A stretch of 64,000 nucleotides of DNA from Fibrobacter succinogenes. GTDB lineage: Bacteria > Fibrobacterota > Fibrobacteria > Fibrobacterales > Fibrobacteraceae. Below are positions 7,331 to 17,518 of this stretch, one piece after another. The position numbers and the translations under genes were made by a program. The stretch is taken from the NCBI GenBank assembly GCA_902756345.1, contig CACVQR010000016.1:1-64000 (forward strand). Direction: 5' to 3'. The notes below the pieces were generated by a model that was not told where the DNA came from, ran no database searches, and saw only the letters and a program-made list of their open reading frames with translations. Numbering within the stretch: position 1 is the first letter of the stretch; each line of letters begins with the position of its first letter.

Positions 7331-10300
7331 TTAAAAACCCGATTTTCCGCGGCGTACGCCCCATAGGTAATCGTGCGTGCGGTGCACCGTATTCTTGCCG
7401 TCTACCACAATTTTGACTTCGAGACGCGCAATATAGACGCCTGTACCCACCAAACGCCCGTTTTTGGAGCGCATGTTCCAGGCAAGGAACACTTTCCCCT
7501 TGTTTTTGAGGCAGCCTTCGTCGCCGTACACTTCTTTGTCGGAACACTTGATGGAACCCGACGTTCCGCCCACATACTGGCCAAATTGGCTAAAATAATG
7601 CGTGCGGTAGTAAAGTTCCACTGCATTGTCGGCCACAACCGTCTTTTCGCCGCTGCGGTATTCTTCGAGGTTGTATTCGGTCACATCGCCCCGCTTGATT
7701 GCCTCGACCAGTTTTTCGCTCACCCCCGCCTCGGCAAGTTCGGCATCCAGTTTTCCGCTACGGATCAATTCGAACATGTCGCCCTGCGTTACTGTCGTAA
7801 CCCCGCCTATGGTAATGGTCGTGTCGCGGCTCGCTTCGATATTGGCTTCGGTCATGGTCGCAATCACGCCAAGTTCCTGTTCGCCCACAAAGGCCTTGTA
7901 GTTTTCTTCGGTAATGGAACCGTCCAAAATACCATTGATGGTCTGTTCGCTAAAGCCGTACGACGTATCCAACAGATTCACGCGGATATCGTTGAACAAC
8001 TGCGCAAGCGCTTCTTGTTCGCTAATGCTCGTAATAGTCGTGTCGTAATCGGTTTCGCTCCCTATGCGCGATTTGATAAAGGCGTCAAGAGCATCGACCG
8101 CATTTTTCGTCTGTTCCACCATGATTTTTGCGATATCGAAATCAAGAAGAGTCCCTTGCACGCCCAGCGAATCCGCAATCTGCTGGGCAGTCTGCGTCGT
8201 GCCCGTTATGAGTTTCGGCTGCGTTACAGAATTATTCTTGATAATGTCGTACGGGTCTTCGCCGAGAGCGACAACGCCCGGATTTTCTACGCCGAGGTCT
8301 TGGTTTCCGGTAATTACGACCCACGGGTTTTCGGCATGTGGCGCATTGCCGACCAAATCACGAGCAGAGCCGCGAGGCGCAAAGCGGATCATGTCCCCGG
8401 CATTCGGGAGCACCGCATCCATTTCGCTTACGGCATAAACCAGCATCATTTGCGTACCCAAACCGCTCTGCAATACAGGCTTTTCGGGCTCCTGATTCGA
8501 GCCTGAACGTACGCAGGTGAATTCATACATCTCGGCAAAGGCGGCCCTAGATTCATCTGTAATCGCTTCGCTAAAGGTAATGTTCAAGATTCTGCTTCCG
8601 TCTTTGCTTTCGGTTTTCGAAGCTGCAAGAATAATGGGGCCAATGCCATCGCTTACCGGTTCATTTTCGATATAGAAACTGCTAACTTCGCCTTCGTTTT
8701 TGTAGGTGAACCAGTTATTCAAAGTCCCTGTGTAAACACCGGACGCATCGCCCGTAAATTGCCTGCTGCCAAAGCCGCAAACGCTCTTGCTGCAACCTTC
8801 GCCGGCCATGTCTTCGGCCGTGATCACGATATCGGTTTCGTTTATCAACTTGAACTTCGATGTCGGTTGGAACGATTCGCCAAAGGTAAACTGGATCGAA
8901 TCAAGTCGGCTATTGCCCATGATAGAGCGCTCGAAATGCACATACAAACTATCTGCACGGCCGTCACCGTTTCGGTCAATCATAATCGCATGCTCTACGC
9001 GAGGTGCAGGCGGTTCGGCAAATTTCAAGTTACTCCAAACCGAAACACCCGCTGCAGCGCCCTTGGCCGTAAGGTTCACGCCCGACACAGGGGAATTCGC
9101 ATGTACGTAGAACGTGGCGCGACCGTTTTCGTCGAGAGTCACGGCATTGATTTTCTTGCCGCCCACCGTATCTAAAATATCGATATCCGGGTTCGAGAAA
9201 GAAAGGTTAATCTTGCGGTTGTAATTGTTGACCTTCGCCCATTCTTCAAAGAAGGTAATGTTCACCTGGTAAGTCGCATACGCCCAGGGGCCAATTTGGG
9301 CGGTGTCGCCCGAAACCTCTTTACCGAGAATCGTCCAGTCCTCTTTTGCAAACGCGACACTCGGCACAGAATAAGAGGGTACCGTAATTTCGACTTTTAC
9401 CATTTGGCTCGGGTCCGCCTTGAGCGTGATCTCTAAAAAGTAATGGCCGGGGGCAAGCGCAAAGCTAGAAACAATCGCCGCAGAGTCAATAGAGAACGTA
9501 GAATCGCTCGTAATCTTGATACCTTCGTAATGGGTGCCAATGCCCAAAATTTCTGGCCCTGCGAGGTTACCGCCCGTAAGCTTGAAGGTAGACACGCCAC
9601 CGGTCGTATCGAGCTCGGTAGAATTTGCATCAAAGTTGCAAGATAGTTTGTTCTTCTTGTTTATCTGCCAGACTTCGTAAGTGGTGCCGCCGTCACGATT
9701 GTCCGACGACAAGAAGATTGACGCATCGACCTGCAAATCGATCGAGGTACGCATGCGGAAATTCGAAGAGCCCGTATGGCGTTCCACATAGAAAATATGG
9801 AAGTCGTAGATTTTGCCGGGAACAAGCTTGTCACCCGTGTTCTGCCCGATGGTATCGAGATCCACAGCACCCGCTACCTGACCGTGCTGCCCGCCAATGT
9901 CTACCGCCAGGCGGTGGTCGATAAACACCCACACATCGTCGTCGCCGTAAAAATCAAAATACTGCCCCGGAACGTATTCAAACGTCGCCTGGATTTTTGC
10001 GGCATAGCCGAAGTTATGCTTTCCGATTTTTGTTCCCTTCAGTTGGTCGTAATAAGGGTTCGGAACCGTCTTCGCTTCGTCGAGAAATTCAAAATCGTCC
10101 AGCAGGAACATGCCATCCGAATTGGCCTCGTTGCCTTTAGAAATCTGGTCTTTGGAAACTTCAGCAAGCCAGAAACCTTCGTCGTCCATGGACACGTAAA
10201 GGTCGCGGCAAGTCATGTTGGTATACTCGTTGCCTTCGTCGTCTTTGGCAATGACTTCGGGCAAGAACCAACTGTCGAGATGTTCCGTAATCTTGCATTT

Positions 10301-10921
10301 TTCGGGGAACGGGTCTGCGCGCACGGGGACTCCGTTTTCGCCGAGGTTGTATTCGACCATGCCTGTGACGGCCTTGTCCTTGCCGGAACATCCGCCCGAA
10401 CCAAAGTCGGCACTGACTCCGTTTGCGGGGTCGCCATTTTTGCCGCTACCGTCGCCGTCGCCCTTGGTACCGTGCAGCCAGTCGTAAACGGTCACGGGGA
10501 TTTTCTTGAGCGGGCAATCGCCGAGTACGCCAGGGTAGCTCGAAAACTGCGCCGGAACGTCGGTCTTGTAACCCTGCACCCAAATGGTGTCCGAAAGTGC
10601 CGCCACGGAATCGAGCGAAATTTCGCCCGCGGTCATGGGTTCTTCGGTCACCATGCCTTCGGCACCCACGTAATTCAGGCCAACGGTCTGCTTAAAGTAG
10701 ACGTTGAAATTCTTTTCGGGAGCGTCGACGGTCGCCTTGAACCAGCCACAATAATTGTCAAGCGCAGTCATTGTCGCCACGGAATCACCGTTCATGAACA
10801 AGACTGCATTGGTATTCGACCACGGCGTAAAGAACACCACTGTCTTTTCTGCCGAGGCAACGCCTGTGCCCAAAGCGGCGGCCAAGGCCGCCATTTTGAA
10901 CTTATTCACCCAATTTACCAT
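7331..10921 (-). CDS. Fibro-slime domain surface protein
   Basis: This 1196-residue exported protein has a signal peptide ending near residue 24 (GVASA). From about residue 105 to 400 it carries the fibro-slime domain known from Fibrobacter (TIGR02148), with the hallmark segments FYGDDDVWVFIDHRLAVD and YDFHIFYVERHTGSSNFRM. This fold resembles PA14. Further beta-rich modules follow, one with a calcium-loop-like IDRNGDGRADS. A helical region about 900-1080 precedes a C-terminal segment containing AWNMRSKNGRLVGTGVYIAR, similar to a sorting or assembly tail. Fibro-slime proteins are abundant outer-surface proteins of F. succinogenes implicated in adhesion to cellulose. It lacks the 15-bp operator found at the neighbouring enzyme genes. 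Confidence 0.88.
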   Translation of the reverse strand: MVNWVNKFKMAALAAALGTGVASAEKTVVFFTPWSNTNAVLFMNGDSVATMTALDNYCGWFKATVDAPEKNFNVYFKQTVGLNYVGAEGMVTEEPMTAGEISLDSVAALSDTIWVQGYKTDVPAQFSSYPGVLGDCPLKKIPVTVYDWLHGTKGDGDGSGKNGDPANGVSADFGSGGCSGKDKAVTGMVEYNLGENGVPVRADPFPEKCKITEHLDSWFLPEVIAKDDEGNEYTNMTCRDLYVSMDDEGFWLAEVSKDQISKGNEANSDGMFLLDDFEFLDEAKTVPNPYYDQLKGTKIGKHNFGYAAKIQATFEYVPGQYFDFYGDDDVWVFIDHRLAVDIGGQHGQVAGAVDLDTIGQNTGDKLVPGKIYDFHIFYVERHTGSSNFRMRTSIDLQVDASIFLSSDNRDGGTTYEVWQINKKNKLSCNFDANSTELDTTGGVSTFKLTGGNLAGPEILGIGTHYEGIKITSDSTFSIDSAAIVSSFALAPGHYFLEITLKADPSQMVKVEITVPSYSVPSVAFAKEDWTILGKEVSGDTAQIGPWAYATYQVNITFFEEWAKVNNYNRKINLSFSNPDIDILDTVGGKKINAVTLDENGRATFYVHANSPVSGVNLTAKGAAAGVSVWSNLKFAEPPAPRVEHAIMIDRNGDGRADSLYVHFERSIMGNSRLDSIQFTFGESFQPTSKFKLINETDIVITAEDMAGEGCSKSVCGFGSRQFTGDASGVYTGTLNNWFTYKNEGEVSSFYIENEPVSDGIGPIILAASKTESKDGSRILNITFSEAITDESRAAFAEMYEFTCVRSGSNQEPEKPVLQSGLGTQMMLVYAVSEMDAVLPNAGDMIRFAPRGSARDLVGNAPHAENPWVVITGNQDLGVENPGVVALGEDPYDIIKNNSVTQPKLITGTTQTAQQIADSLGVQGTLLDFDIAKIMVEQTKNAVDALDAFIKSRIGSETDYDTTITSISEQEALAQLFNDIRVNLLDTSYGFSEQTINGILDGSITEENYKAFVGEQELGVIATMTEANIEASRDTTITIGGVTTVTQGDMFELIRSGKLDAELAEAGVSEKLVEAIKRGDVTEYNLEEYRSGEKTVVADNAVELYYRTHYFSQFGQYVGGTSGSIKCSDKEVYGDEGCLKNKGKVFLAWNMRSKNGRLVGTGVYIARLEVKIVVDGKNTVHRTHDYLWGVRRGKSGF

Positions 10922-10933
10922 ATATCCATCCCG

Positions 10934-11085
10934 GAGAACTTTTAAAATGTTCTCAAATTTTATATGGTAAATATAGCTCTATATTAGTAAAATATCCTAT
11001 ATTAACTAAAATTTAACAGAATTAAGCACAAAACCAAGCATTTCGCAGAATTCATGTTCTCAAATTCCGCGAAATGTTCTCAATT
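10934..11085. promoter_or_regulatory. GAGAAC/GTTCTC repeats upstream of the fibro-slime gene
   Basis: An inverted repeat GAGAAC-N9-GTTCTC lies at 10934-10954, immediately before the slime gene's start. Two further copies of ATGTTCTCAA occur at 11054-11063 and 11074-11083. The AT-rich stretch between them contains several possible -10 boxes. The arrangement suggests an operator different from that of the hemicellulase genes. Confidence 0.5.
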
Positions 11086-13770
11086 TTATCGGTTTTTTCT
11101 GAAAATCGTCGTGCCGTAGCTAAAGCCGTCGCGTTGGATCTTCAAAATGTACATGCCGTTTTGCATGTCGCCAAGGCCGATGCTGAAGCTGGATTGCCCC
11201 GCCGCAAGCGCCTGCGACTTTACCAAGCGACCGTTCATGCTGAAAATTCTGGCGGTATAGCCCTGCGAAAGCGCCGTACCGGCATCAATCTGCAATTCTC
11301 CGCCATAAACGCGGGCCTTCAATTTGAGCGAAGACTTGACCTTGGCCACCACATTCTGCGGGGGTTCCGGCTTGGGCTTGTTGCGCAGCAGGCGCACGCC
11401 GTAGAGGCCACCCACCATGTTGCCCGCACCCGCCTTGAACGTCACGCGGACTTCTTTTTTGCCCTTGATCATGGCGTCGGGAATCGCGTAGACTTCGTTC
11501 ACGAATTCCTTCTTGTTCCACTTACCTTCGATGCTTTCGGTCGCAAGTTTTTCGCCATCGATCATGATGTCAAAGGTACGCGAGCAGGATTCGTTGCCCC
11601 AGTAGCGAACCATTAGGCTCAAGGAATCTTCGCTATTGGTTTCGAGCACGTAGCTAATGGAGCCACCGTCGCCCGCATTGCACTTGCCTGCGTCGCGGTA
11701 GAATTCACCGTTTGCCGTGCCGGAGGTCGTATTTTCGGTTTTCATCTGGTGGTCCACTTCGGGCTGCTGCTCGCCAGGGGCCACCTTGTCAACCGTTTTC
11801 TCGTCGAGCGCCAGGGCTTCTTCCTGTTCCTTTTTCAGGCGTTCCAGAATCGAGGGGTCCGTAAGCACCATCCAATACATCATGTAGCGCGCGTCATGCA
11901 CCTCGTAGAAGGGTTCCAAAAGCAAGCTGCCGTCTTTCTTGTTCGCAAACAGGTATGGTGCCTTGAAGTGCAGCGGTTCGCCCTTGACAGGTTCTAGCTT
12001 CGAAGGAATGTCTTCTTTCTTGCTCGCAAGCATGGGGGCCTGATCAAGGGATTCGAGCGCGCCCGAGGCAATATGGCTCCAGCGACCGTCATCGGCCACG
12101 AGGCCGTTCAGGTTAGCGGTTCCCGTTTTTGCCGAAAGCACGATCGGGCCATGCAAAAGCGCCACGTAGTCAGACACGTTGGGCAATTCTTCGACATGCG
12201 TGTACATCGGGTAAAGTACTTCGATCACATCGCCGCTCTTCCAAGATTTTCCGGCCGACACGTAGCTCGAAGGGTCAGACTTTTTCACCACAGTGTCACC
12301 GTTGACGATCACCTTGAATTCGCCTTCTTTGACCCAGTATGGGTGACGAATCTGCATGTCAAAAGAGCCGGAGCCTGTAACGGTGAACTTGGAACTTTCA
12401 CCCTTCGGGAATGCGGTCTCTTGCTTGATTTGCACGTTCTTCGCCTTCCAATTCAAAATGGATGCAGCAAAGAGGTTCACGTAAAGTTTGTCGCCGTCTT
12501 TGGTGTAAATAAACTGGTTGTACTTGGCCGGGTTTTCCATGCCCGAACCCACGCAGCACCACATGGCTGCATTCACCTTGGAATACACGCGGTAATGGCG
12601 GGGACGTGCAGGAGTGAAGTACACGTACCCGCCATGTTTTGGATGTATTGTGGATAAGATATGGTTAAAGAGCGCGCGTTCATAGAAATCCGCCTGCTTG
12701 GCGCTATGGTCCATATTGAACAGGCGTTCCGTCAACTTGAGCATGTTATAAGTATTGCAAGATTCCGGTCCTTCGCGTTCTTCGACAAACTTTTTATGGT
12801 TGTTGAGCGCCGGGAAATGTTCCGAAATGCTGTTACCGCCAATAGCGATACTGCGCTTGTTCACAACCGTCTGCCAAAAGAACTCGGAGCCTTTCTTGTA
12901 CTTTTCATCGCCAGAGAGTTCCGCAATTCGCGCAAAACCGACGACTTTCGGCACCTGTGTATTCGCATGCACGTTCGTCAAGTTGTCATTGCCTTGCGAC
13001 ATCGGATTCAAAAGCCACTGGTGCGACCACTTCTTAGCCGCATTCAAATACTTCGTATCGTTCGTGAGCTTGTAGGCGTCGGCGTAAACTTCGGGCATGC
13101 CGCCGTGTTCAGTGCCGAGCATCTGCTGCATCTTGGAATCGTCGAGGCCGTTCGTAATCGTAATGCCCCAGTCGCAAAGAGCCAAGAACATGGTCTTAGC
13201 CTGTTCATAGCCTGCATAAATGTAGGCATCGCGCAGGCCCGCGTAAAGCTTGTGAATGTTGTACCACGGCACCCAATAACCATTCTGGGCGCCGGCATTT
13301 CCGCTCTTCATGCTGAGCCACATCTTTTTGCCGTTGGGCACGCCGCTAATGTAGCCCTTGAAGTTATTGTCCTTGGAATTCTGGTCCTGAATGGTTTTGA
13401 GTTCTTTCAAGACATATTCCAACCGTTCTTTAACCTGAATGTCGTCATTGTCGGCGTAATGCATCGCAAGTGCACTCAGGTAATGCCCGAGCACATGCCC
13501 GTCCAAACCAGCCCAGTTCGGGAACTTGGATGCTTTCGGCCGCATGCCCGCTTCTTCGTAGAACGGCGCCAGAAGGCGGTCCACGTCGTAACTCAGCAGG
13601 GTTTCTACGTTCAAGTCTTGGCGTTCTTTTAACGGACCGTCAAGCAGTTGAACTTCGTTCAACGCGAACATATCAGGATAAAGAACGTCTTGCGAATACC
13701 CTTGAGTGACGAGACCTCCTACCACAGCAAGGGTAACGCAAGCGATTTTTTTTGTATTGATTCCAAACAT
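11086..13770 (-). CDS. Secreted GH146 beta-L-arabinofuranosidase
   Basis: This 894-residue protein has a signal peptide (about 1-26) and an (alpha/alpha)6 catalytic domain of the GH127/GH146 type. The zinc-thiolate active site of this group is visible as E336-x-C338 (EGPESCNTYN) and C405-C406 (MWCCVGSGMEN); one cysteine is the nucleophile. Family members release beta-L-arabinofuranose from plant polymers. A beta-sandwich extension and a possible carbohydrate-binding region follow (about 680-800), then a sorting-like tail (ARIFSMNGRLVKSQ to ILKIQRDG). There is no CBM6, unlike most neighbours. Upstream, TATAAT lies at 13811-13816 on the minus strand and only a half copy of the 15-bp operator (TTGACTATT, 13871-13879). 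Confidence 0.88.
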   Translation of the reverse strand: MFGINTKKIACVTLAVVGGLVTQGYSQDVLYPDMFALNEVQLLDGPLKERQDLNVETLLSYDVDRLLAPFYEEAGMRPKASKFPNWAGLDGHVLGHYLSALAMHYADNDDIQVKERLEYVLKELKTIQDQNSKDNNFKGYISGVPNGKKMWLSMKSGNAGAQNGYWVPWYNIHKLYAGLRDAYIYAGYEQAKTMFLALCDWGITITNGLDDSKMQQMLGTEHGGMPEVYADAYKLTNDTKYLNAAKKWSHQWLLNPMSQGNDNLTNVHANTQVPKVVGFARIAELSGDEKYKKGSEFFWQTVVNKRSIAIGGNSISEHFPALNNHKKFVEEREGPESCNTYNMLKLTERLFNMDHSAKQADFYERALFNHILSTIHPKHGGYVYFTPARPRHYRVYSKVNAAMWCCVGSGMENPAKYNQFIYTKDGDKLYVNLFAASILNWKAKNVQIKQETAFPKGESSKFTVTGSGSFDMQIRHPYWVKEGEFKVIVNGDTVVKKSDPSSYVSAGKSWKSGDVIEVLYPMYTHVEELPNVSDYVALLHGPIVLSAKTGTANLNGLVADDGRWSHIASGALESLDQAPMLASKKEDIPSKLEPVKGEPLHFKAPYLFANKKDGSLLLEPFYEVHDARYMMYWMVLTDPSILERLKKEQEEALALDEKTVDKVAPGEQQPEVDHQMKTENTTSGTANGEFYRDAGKCNAGDGGSISYVLETNSEDSLSLMVRYWGNESCSRTFDIMIDGEKLATESIEGKWNKKEFVNEVYAIPDAMIKGKKEVRVTFKAGAGNMVGGLYGVRLLRNKPKPEPPQNVVAKVKSSLKLKARVYGGELQIDAGTALSQGYTARIFSMNGRLVKSQALAAGQSSFSIGLGDMQNGMYILKIQRDGFSYGTTIFRKNR

Positions 13771-13942
13771 CTTATACCATCCTTTTTTAAACCAATTTAT
13801 CCTTTATAAAATTATATCTTGCACCAACGATTTTCATCCCTTCAAAGCCAAATACCTTTGCAGAAATTTCAATAGTCAAAGATGTAATCAAGTCGCAAAA
13901 ACGATGCCAACAAAACGCGACAACAACGCGAGTGAGACGCAT

Positions 13943-13978
13943 AAAAAAAGCCCCGCTATCGCTAGCGGAGCCTCTTTT
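13943..13978 (-). terminator. Bidirectional terminator after the GH27 gene
   Basis: Stem CCGCTA/TAGCGG (13953-13968, loop TCGC), extended by GCCC/GAGCC flanks, with T runs on both strands. It terminates the GH27 gene. Confidence 0.85.
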
Positions 13979-14004
13979 TCTTAGGAGTATTTTGGAGTAG
14001 CAAA

Positions 14005-15828
14005 TTACTTGATGCGGTGTCCCGTCAAGTCAAAGCGCTTGCCGTTCTTCTCGATGAACATCACATTGCCCTTCTTGAGGAGTCGCGGAGAATTGGTGTT
14101 GCGCACTGCCGCGGGAATTGACTTGTGCAAGCCCGTGGTATTGCAGGTTTCGCCTTCACAGAACTCGATCCAGTCGATATCCATCCAGTCGCCGGTAACC
14201 GTAAAGCGGAGAATGTGTTCGCCTTCGGTCAGGCTGACCTTGGCTTCGACCGTATTGTATTCGTCGTAGTTGTCTTCGCCGGCAGTGGCTGCAGGCACAG
14301 CGATTTCTTCGGTAATATCCTTGCCGTCCATAGAGAGCTTAAAGCTTGACGTACTGTTGGCAGAGGCAACGGAGGCGTTCATGGCGTAAGTTCCGGTCTT
14401 TGCCACCTTCACGGTGTATTCAAGCCATTCGCCCGCCTGGTTATAACCGACAATGATGCCAGACGCCTTCTTGTAAAGATCCACGCCTGTACCCGGGCGG
14501 TAGTCAGAATCACCGTGATTTTCGGTATCGCTTTCGTTGTAGGTGGTGTTGCCCTGGCCTACGCCGTTAATGTCAAAGTCTTCCACTTCGATCTTGCCCG
14601 GAATGGCGAGAGCTTCGCCCTTGAACGGAGCGCGCGGAACCGGCTTTAAAACCAAGCGGAGGAGTGCCGAGCCGTGAGCAGGAAGTTCGATAGAAACGTG
14701 CGAAAGCGGGCCCAGATCCTTCTTTTTCCAGGCATCGCGAACTTCCACTTCGCCTTCTACGCCAATGTCTGCAAAGTTGCATTCCACAGTCTGAGTAGAG
14801 TTGTTGTTATTGAGGAGTGCCACGGCAAGGTCGCCATTCTTCAAGGGCTTGGTCCAAACCTGCTTACCCTGCTTGTCAGAGATGCGGTGGCCCTGAACGC
14901 CCAGGGAATCCTGGTTGATGGCAATCATGTCCTTGTTCAGGTAGAGTTCCTTAGTCTCGTTACTCATGCTGCGCACGTCAGAACTGATCATGATGGGAGC
15001 GGCCATAATAGACCACATCGTCATCTGGGAGCGTTGTTCTTCGTAAGAGAGGCCCCTGTTGCCCACTTCGAGCATGTCCGGGTCATTCCAGTGGCCGGGT
15101 TTTGCAATCTGCCAGTACTTGTTGTTGGCATCGATAATTTCGTAGACGCCGCGGTACCAGGAGGTAGAAATCCATTCGGGGCCAATGTCGAAAGTGGTAC
15201 GCCAGAGGTTGGCGATTTTCGGCATCCACTCCTTGTATTCCCACATGCAAATGCTGAACACGATGTCGCGTCCGGAATTGCGGAGGGCCTTGGACATGGC
15301 GGTGTAATCTTTTTCCTGGGTATTCGGGTCAGAATCGCAGTTGTCGTACTTCCAGTAGTCAACGCCCCATTCGGCGAGTTTCTTAGCATCCTGTTCTTCG
15401 TGACCGTTGGAACCGCTCTGGCTATCCCATTTGCTGTTGTAATGGTGGCAAGTACGTTTGCCGCGGTCGCCGTAAAGGCCGAACTTAAGGCCCTTCGCAT
15501 GCACGTAATCGGCAATGGCCTTCATGCCACTCGGGAAGGTTTTCGGATTATTCTGGAGGTTACCCTGGGCATCGCGCTTGGTATCCATCCAGTTGTCGTC
15601 GAGGTTCAGGTAAATGTAGCCCGCGTCCTTCAAGCCAGAAGACACCATGGCATCGGCGATTTCCTGAATCTGTTTTTCGTTGATGTTTTCGTGGAATACG
15701 TTCCAGCTGTTCCACCCCAGCGGGGGTGTAAGCACCAAACTATCGGGATGCGCAAAGGCCTGAGAGGCCAAACCACAAAAAGCAAGGGCGATAGCCCCGC
15801 CGAACGAGTATTTTTTTAAGCCAAACAT
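14005..15828 (-). CDS. Secreted GH27 alpha-galactosidase with CBM6
   Basis: This 607-residue enzyme of clan GH-D has a signal peptide (about 1-26), then the GH27 signature TPPLGWNSWN. The nucleophile is D162 in WKYDNCDSD and the acid/base is D251 in WNDPDML. A beta-domain follows to about 400, then a CBM6 (about 409-557) and the short tail ending KRFDLTGHRIK as in the GH5 enzyme. It would remove alpha-galactose (or, in some relatives, beta-L-arabinopyranose) side chains. The start at 15828 (MFGLKK) has GGAG 8 nt upstream; ATG and GTG codons 6 and 9 nt earlier lie too near that site. It is monocistronic with its own operator. Confidence 0.92.
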   Translation of the reverse strand: MFGLKKYSFGGAIALAFCGLASQAFAHPDSLVLTPPLGWNSWNVFHENINEKQIQEIADAMVSSGLKDAGYIYLNLDDNWMDTKRDAQGNLQNNPKTFPSGMKAIADYVHAKGLKFGLYGDRGKRTCHHYNSKWDSQSGSNGHEEQDAKKLAEWGVDYWKYDNCDSDPNTQEKDYTAMSKALRNSGRDIVFSICMWEYKEWMPKIANLWRTTFDIGPEWISTSWYRGVYEIIDANNKYWQIAKPGHWNDPDMLEVGNRGLSYEEQRSQMTMWSIMAAPIMISSDVRSMSNETKELYLNKDMIAINQDSLGVQGHRISDKQGKQVWTKPLKNGDLAVALLNNNNSTQTVECNFADIGVEGEVEVRDAWKKKDLGPLSHVSIELPAHGSALLRLVLKPVPRAPFKGEALAIPGKIEVEDFDINGVGQGNTTYNESDTENHGDSDYRPGTGVDLYKKASGIIVGYNQAGEWLEYTVKVAKTGTYAMNASVASANSTSSFKLSMDGKDITEEIAVPAATAGEDNYDEYNTVEAKVSLTEGEHILRFTVTGDWMDIDWIEFCEGETCNTTGLHKSIPAAVRNTNSPRLLKKGNVMFIEKNGKRFDLTGHRIK

Positions 15829-15861
15829 CTTCATCACTCCATGATGATATTTACACCTAAA

Positions 15862-15925
15862 AAAATATTCTTAAAAAAAGGGAAAACTCACCCAGAAAAG
15901 CAAAACGGCGTTGACTATTTGTCAA
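15862..15925 (-). promoter_or_regulatory. 15-bp operator and -10 hexamer for the GH27 gene
   Basis: Oriented: TTGACAAATAGTCAA (15911-15925), 43 bp, TATTTT (15862-15867). Here the palindrome also sits in the loop of a longer inverted repeat, AACGGC/GCCGTT, that may serve as the terminator of the CE1 gene. Confidence 0.77.
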
Positions 15926-15994
15926 TGCCGTTTGTCATATTATTTCTGAATTTAAGCGAATTTCAGCAATTTTTACCGATAAAAGCGACCGTTT

Positions 15995-17494
15995 TTATTT
16001 AACATGGAACAAGGTCTTTTTGCCGTTCTCGCTACGGAGCATGTAGACGCCCTTCCCGAATTTGGCCTTCAACAAAGTCTCCGTTTCCGTCGCATGGCGA
16101 ATTTTTACCGTTCCGAGGCGTTTGCCGGAGAGGCTATATACCGCATATTCGGCGGTAGCAGCGACAACCGAGCCCATTTTCGGTGCAATGCCAGTCAATT
16201 CCGGATCCGTCGGGGCATCGATCTTTTTAAGCACCACATTATCCAAGGTGAGCGAGCCCGTTGCAGCGCCTGCGTTAAAGCTCAAGCGGCTGTTGGTATC
16301 CGTTGCGGCTGTCATCTGGAAATTGAACTTGAAGTTCTTTACATCTGTTCCAATTTCAAAATTCTGCTTTTCCTTGAGGTAGCTTTCCCACGGGTCATTA
16401 TGCTGTTCCACATTCACTTCGAGCGTGCGGGCAGCGCTTGCGCTGGCGTCAAAACTGATTTCGTACCACTGGTCCTTTACAAGGCGCAAGTCGTGCTGAA
16501 TCAGCTGCACCTGGTAATTCTGCGTGCCGATTGCCGAAATATCGAGCTTGTACTTGCCGTCTTTTGCATCGCCGCTGGCCTGAGCGTCACCATGCAATTG
16601 CAAGTCCCAAGCCACGGCGCTCGAATCAAAGCCTCCGTTAAAGACTTCTTCGCGGTTCGTGGGAACGACAATCGCAGGGGTCGGCGGAGTAATGTTCGAA
16701 CCGTCCAGCGAGTAGTTCTTCACAAAATTCCAGATTTCCACGCTTGTGTTCACGCTCACGGCTTCGTCCATGGAATACCAGTGGCCCTTGCCATCAATAG
16801 TCAGCAGGCGAACTTCGACGCCATCGGTGCAACCGCTCCAAATTTCAAGCGATGCGGCAGAGCCCGGCTTGGTCGACGGATACGGCTTAATCTTCTGCGA
16901 ATTGCTGGAGCACTTCTGTGCATTGACCCAGCCCTTGAGGGTATTCACGGTGCTATTGTAGTTCACCACGTCGTCGGTGGTGCCGTGCGTATGCATAATC
17001 GGCATGGCGCGCTTGGGCGAATTCACTCCACCCCCGCCCGAAACAGGAGCAATGGCCGCAATCTGGTCGCCCATCTTGTTTGCCACATGGTAGCTCATCA
17101 TGCCGCCCATCGAAAAGCCTGAAACGTACACGCGGTTCTTGTCGATACCGTACTTGCTATACATCTCGTTGATGATGGCCTTGATAAAATTGATGTCTTT
17201 ATTGCCACCGATGTCCCAGGCCTTATTTTCGCCGTTGGGGAACACCACCACAAAGCGCGCGGTATCGGCAATGGATTCCCACTTCGCCGCATTCTTCTGG
17301 TAGGGGGCATCTTGGTTCATGCCGTGCATCTGAATGATGAGCGGGCGATTCTTTTCGATTCCCGACGGAGCATACACGAGCATGCTGCGGGATTTTCCGT
17401 CAACAGTTATGTTGTCAGCAACAGCATGACCCGTAAGCAGCGCAACACTTGCGAAGGCAAGCACCACCTTGCCCAAATTTTTCATACCAAACAT
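15995..17494 (-). CDS. Secreted CE1-type esterase with carbohydrate-binding module
   Basis: This 499-residue alpha/beta hydrolase of the polyhydroxybutyrate-depolymerase/feruloyl-esterase type (CE1-like) has a signal peptide (about 1-26). The likely triad is S128 in GFSMGG, D174 or D175 in HGTTDDVV and H238 in GKGHWY. From about 285 to 425 there is a CBM4/9-like beta-sandwich (NGGFDSSAVAWDLQLHG to SLTLDNVVLK), and then a sorting-like tail (AVYSLSGKRLGTV to GVYMLRSENG). It probably cleaves feruloyl or acetyl esters on arabinoxylan. It starts 24 bp after the GH43 stop with GGAG before the ATG, so it is the second gene of a GH43-CE1 operon. Confidence 0.85.
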   Translation of the reverse strand: MFGMKNLGKVVLAFASVALLTGHAVADNITVDGKSRSMLVYAPSGIEKNRPLIIQMHGMNQDAPYQKNAAKWESIADTARFVVVFPNGENKAWDIGGNKDINFIKAIINEMYSKYGIDKNRVYVSGFSMGGMMSYHVANKMGDQIAAIAPVSGGGGVNSPKRAMPIMHTHGTTDDVVNYNSTVNTLKGWVNAQKCSSNSQKIKPYPSTKPGSAASLEIWSGCTDGVEVRLLTIDGKGHWYSMDEAVSVNTSVEIWNFVKNYSLDGSNITPPTPAIVVPTNREEVFNGGFDSSAVAWDLQLHGDAQASGDAKDGKYKLDISAIGTQNYQVQLIQHDLRLVKDQWYEISFDASASAARTLEVNVEQHNDPWESYLKEKQNFEIGTDVKNFKFNFQMTAATDTNSRLSFNAGAATGSLTLDNVVLKKIDAPTDPELTGIAPKMGSVVAATAEYAVYSLSGKRLGTVKIRHATETETLLKAKFGKGVYMLRSENGKKTLFHVK

Positions 17495-17518
17495 CCTTCG
17501 CTCCTTTTTTATGGGTCC

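Noticed and set aside
13865-13879. Half operator (TTGACTATT) upstream of the GH146 gene.
   Set aside because: Only one arm matches, and the TATAAT box is about 5 bp away from the expected hexamer position, so it was not counted in the regulon.
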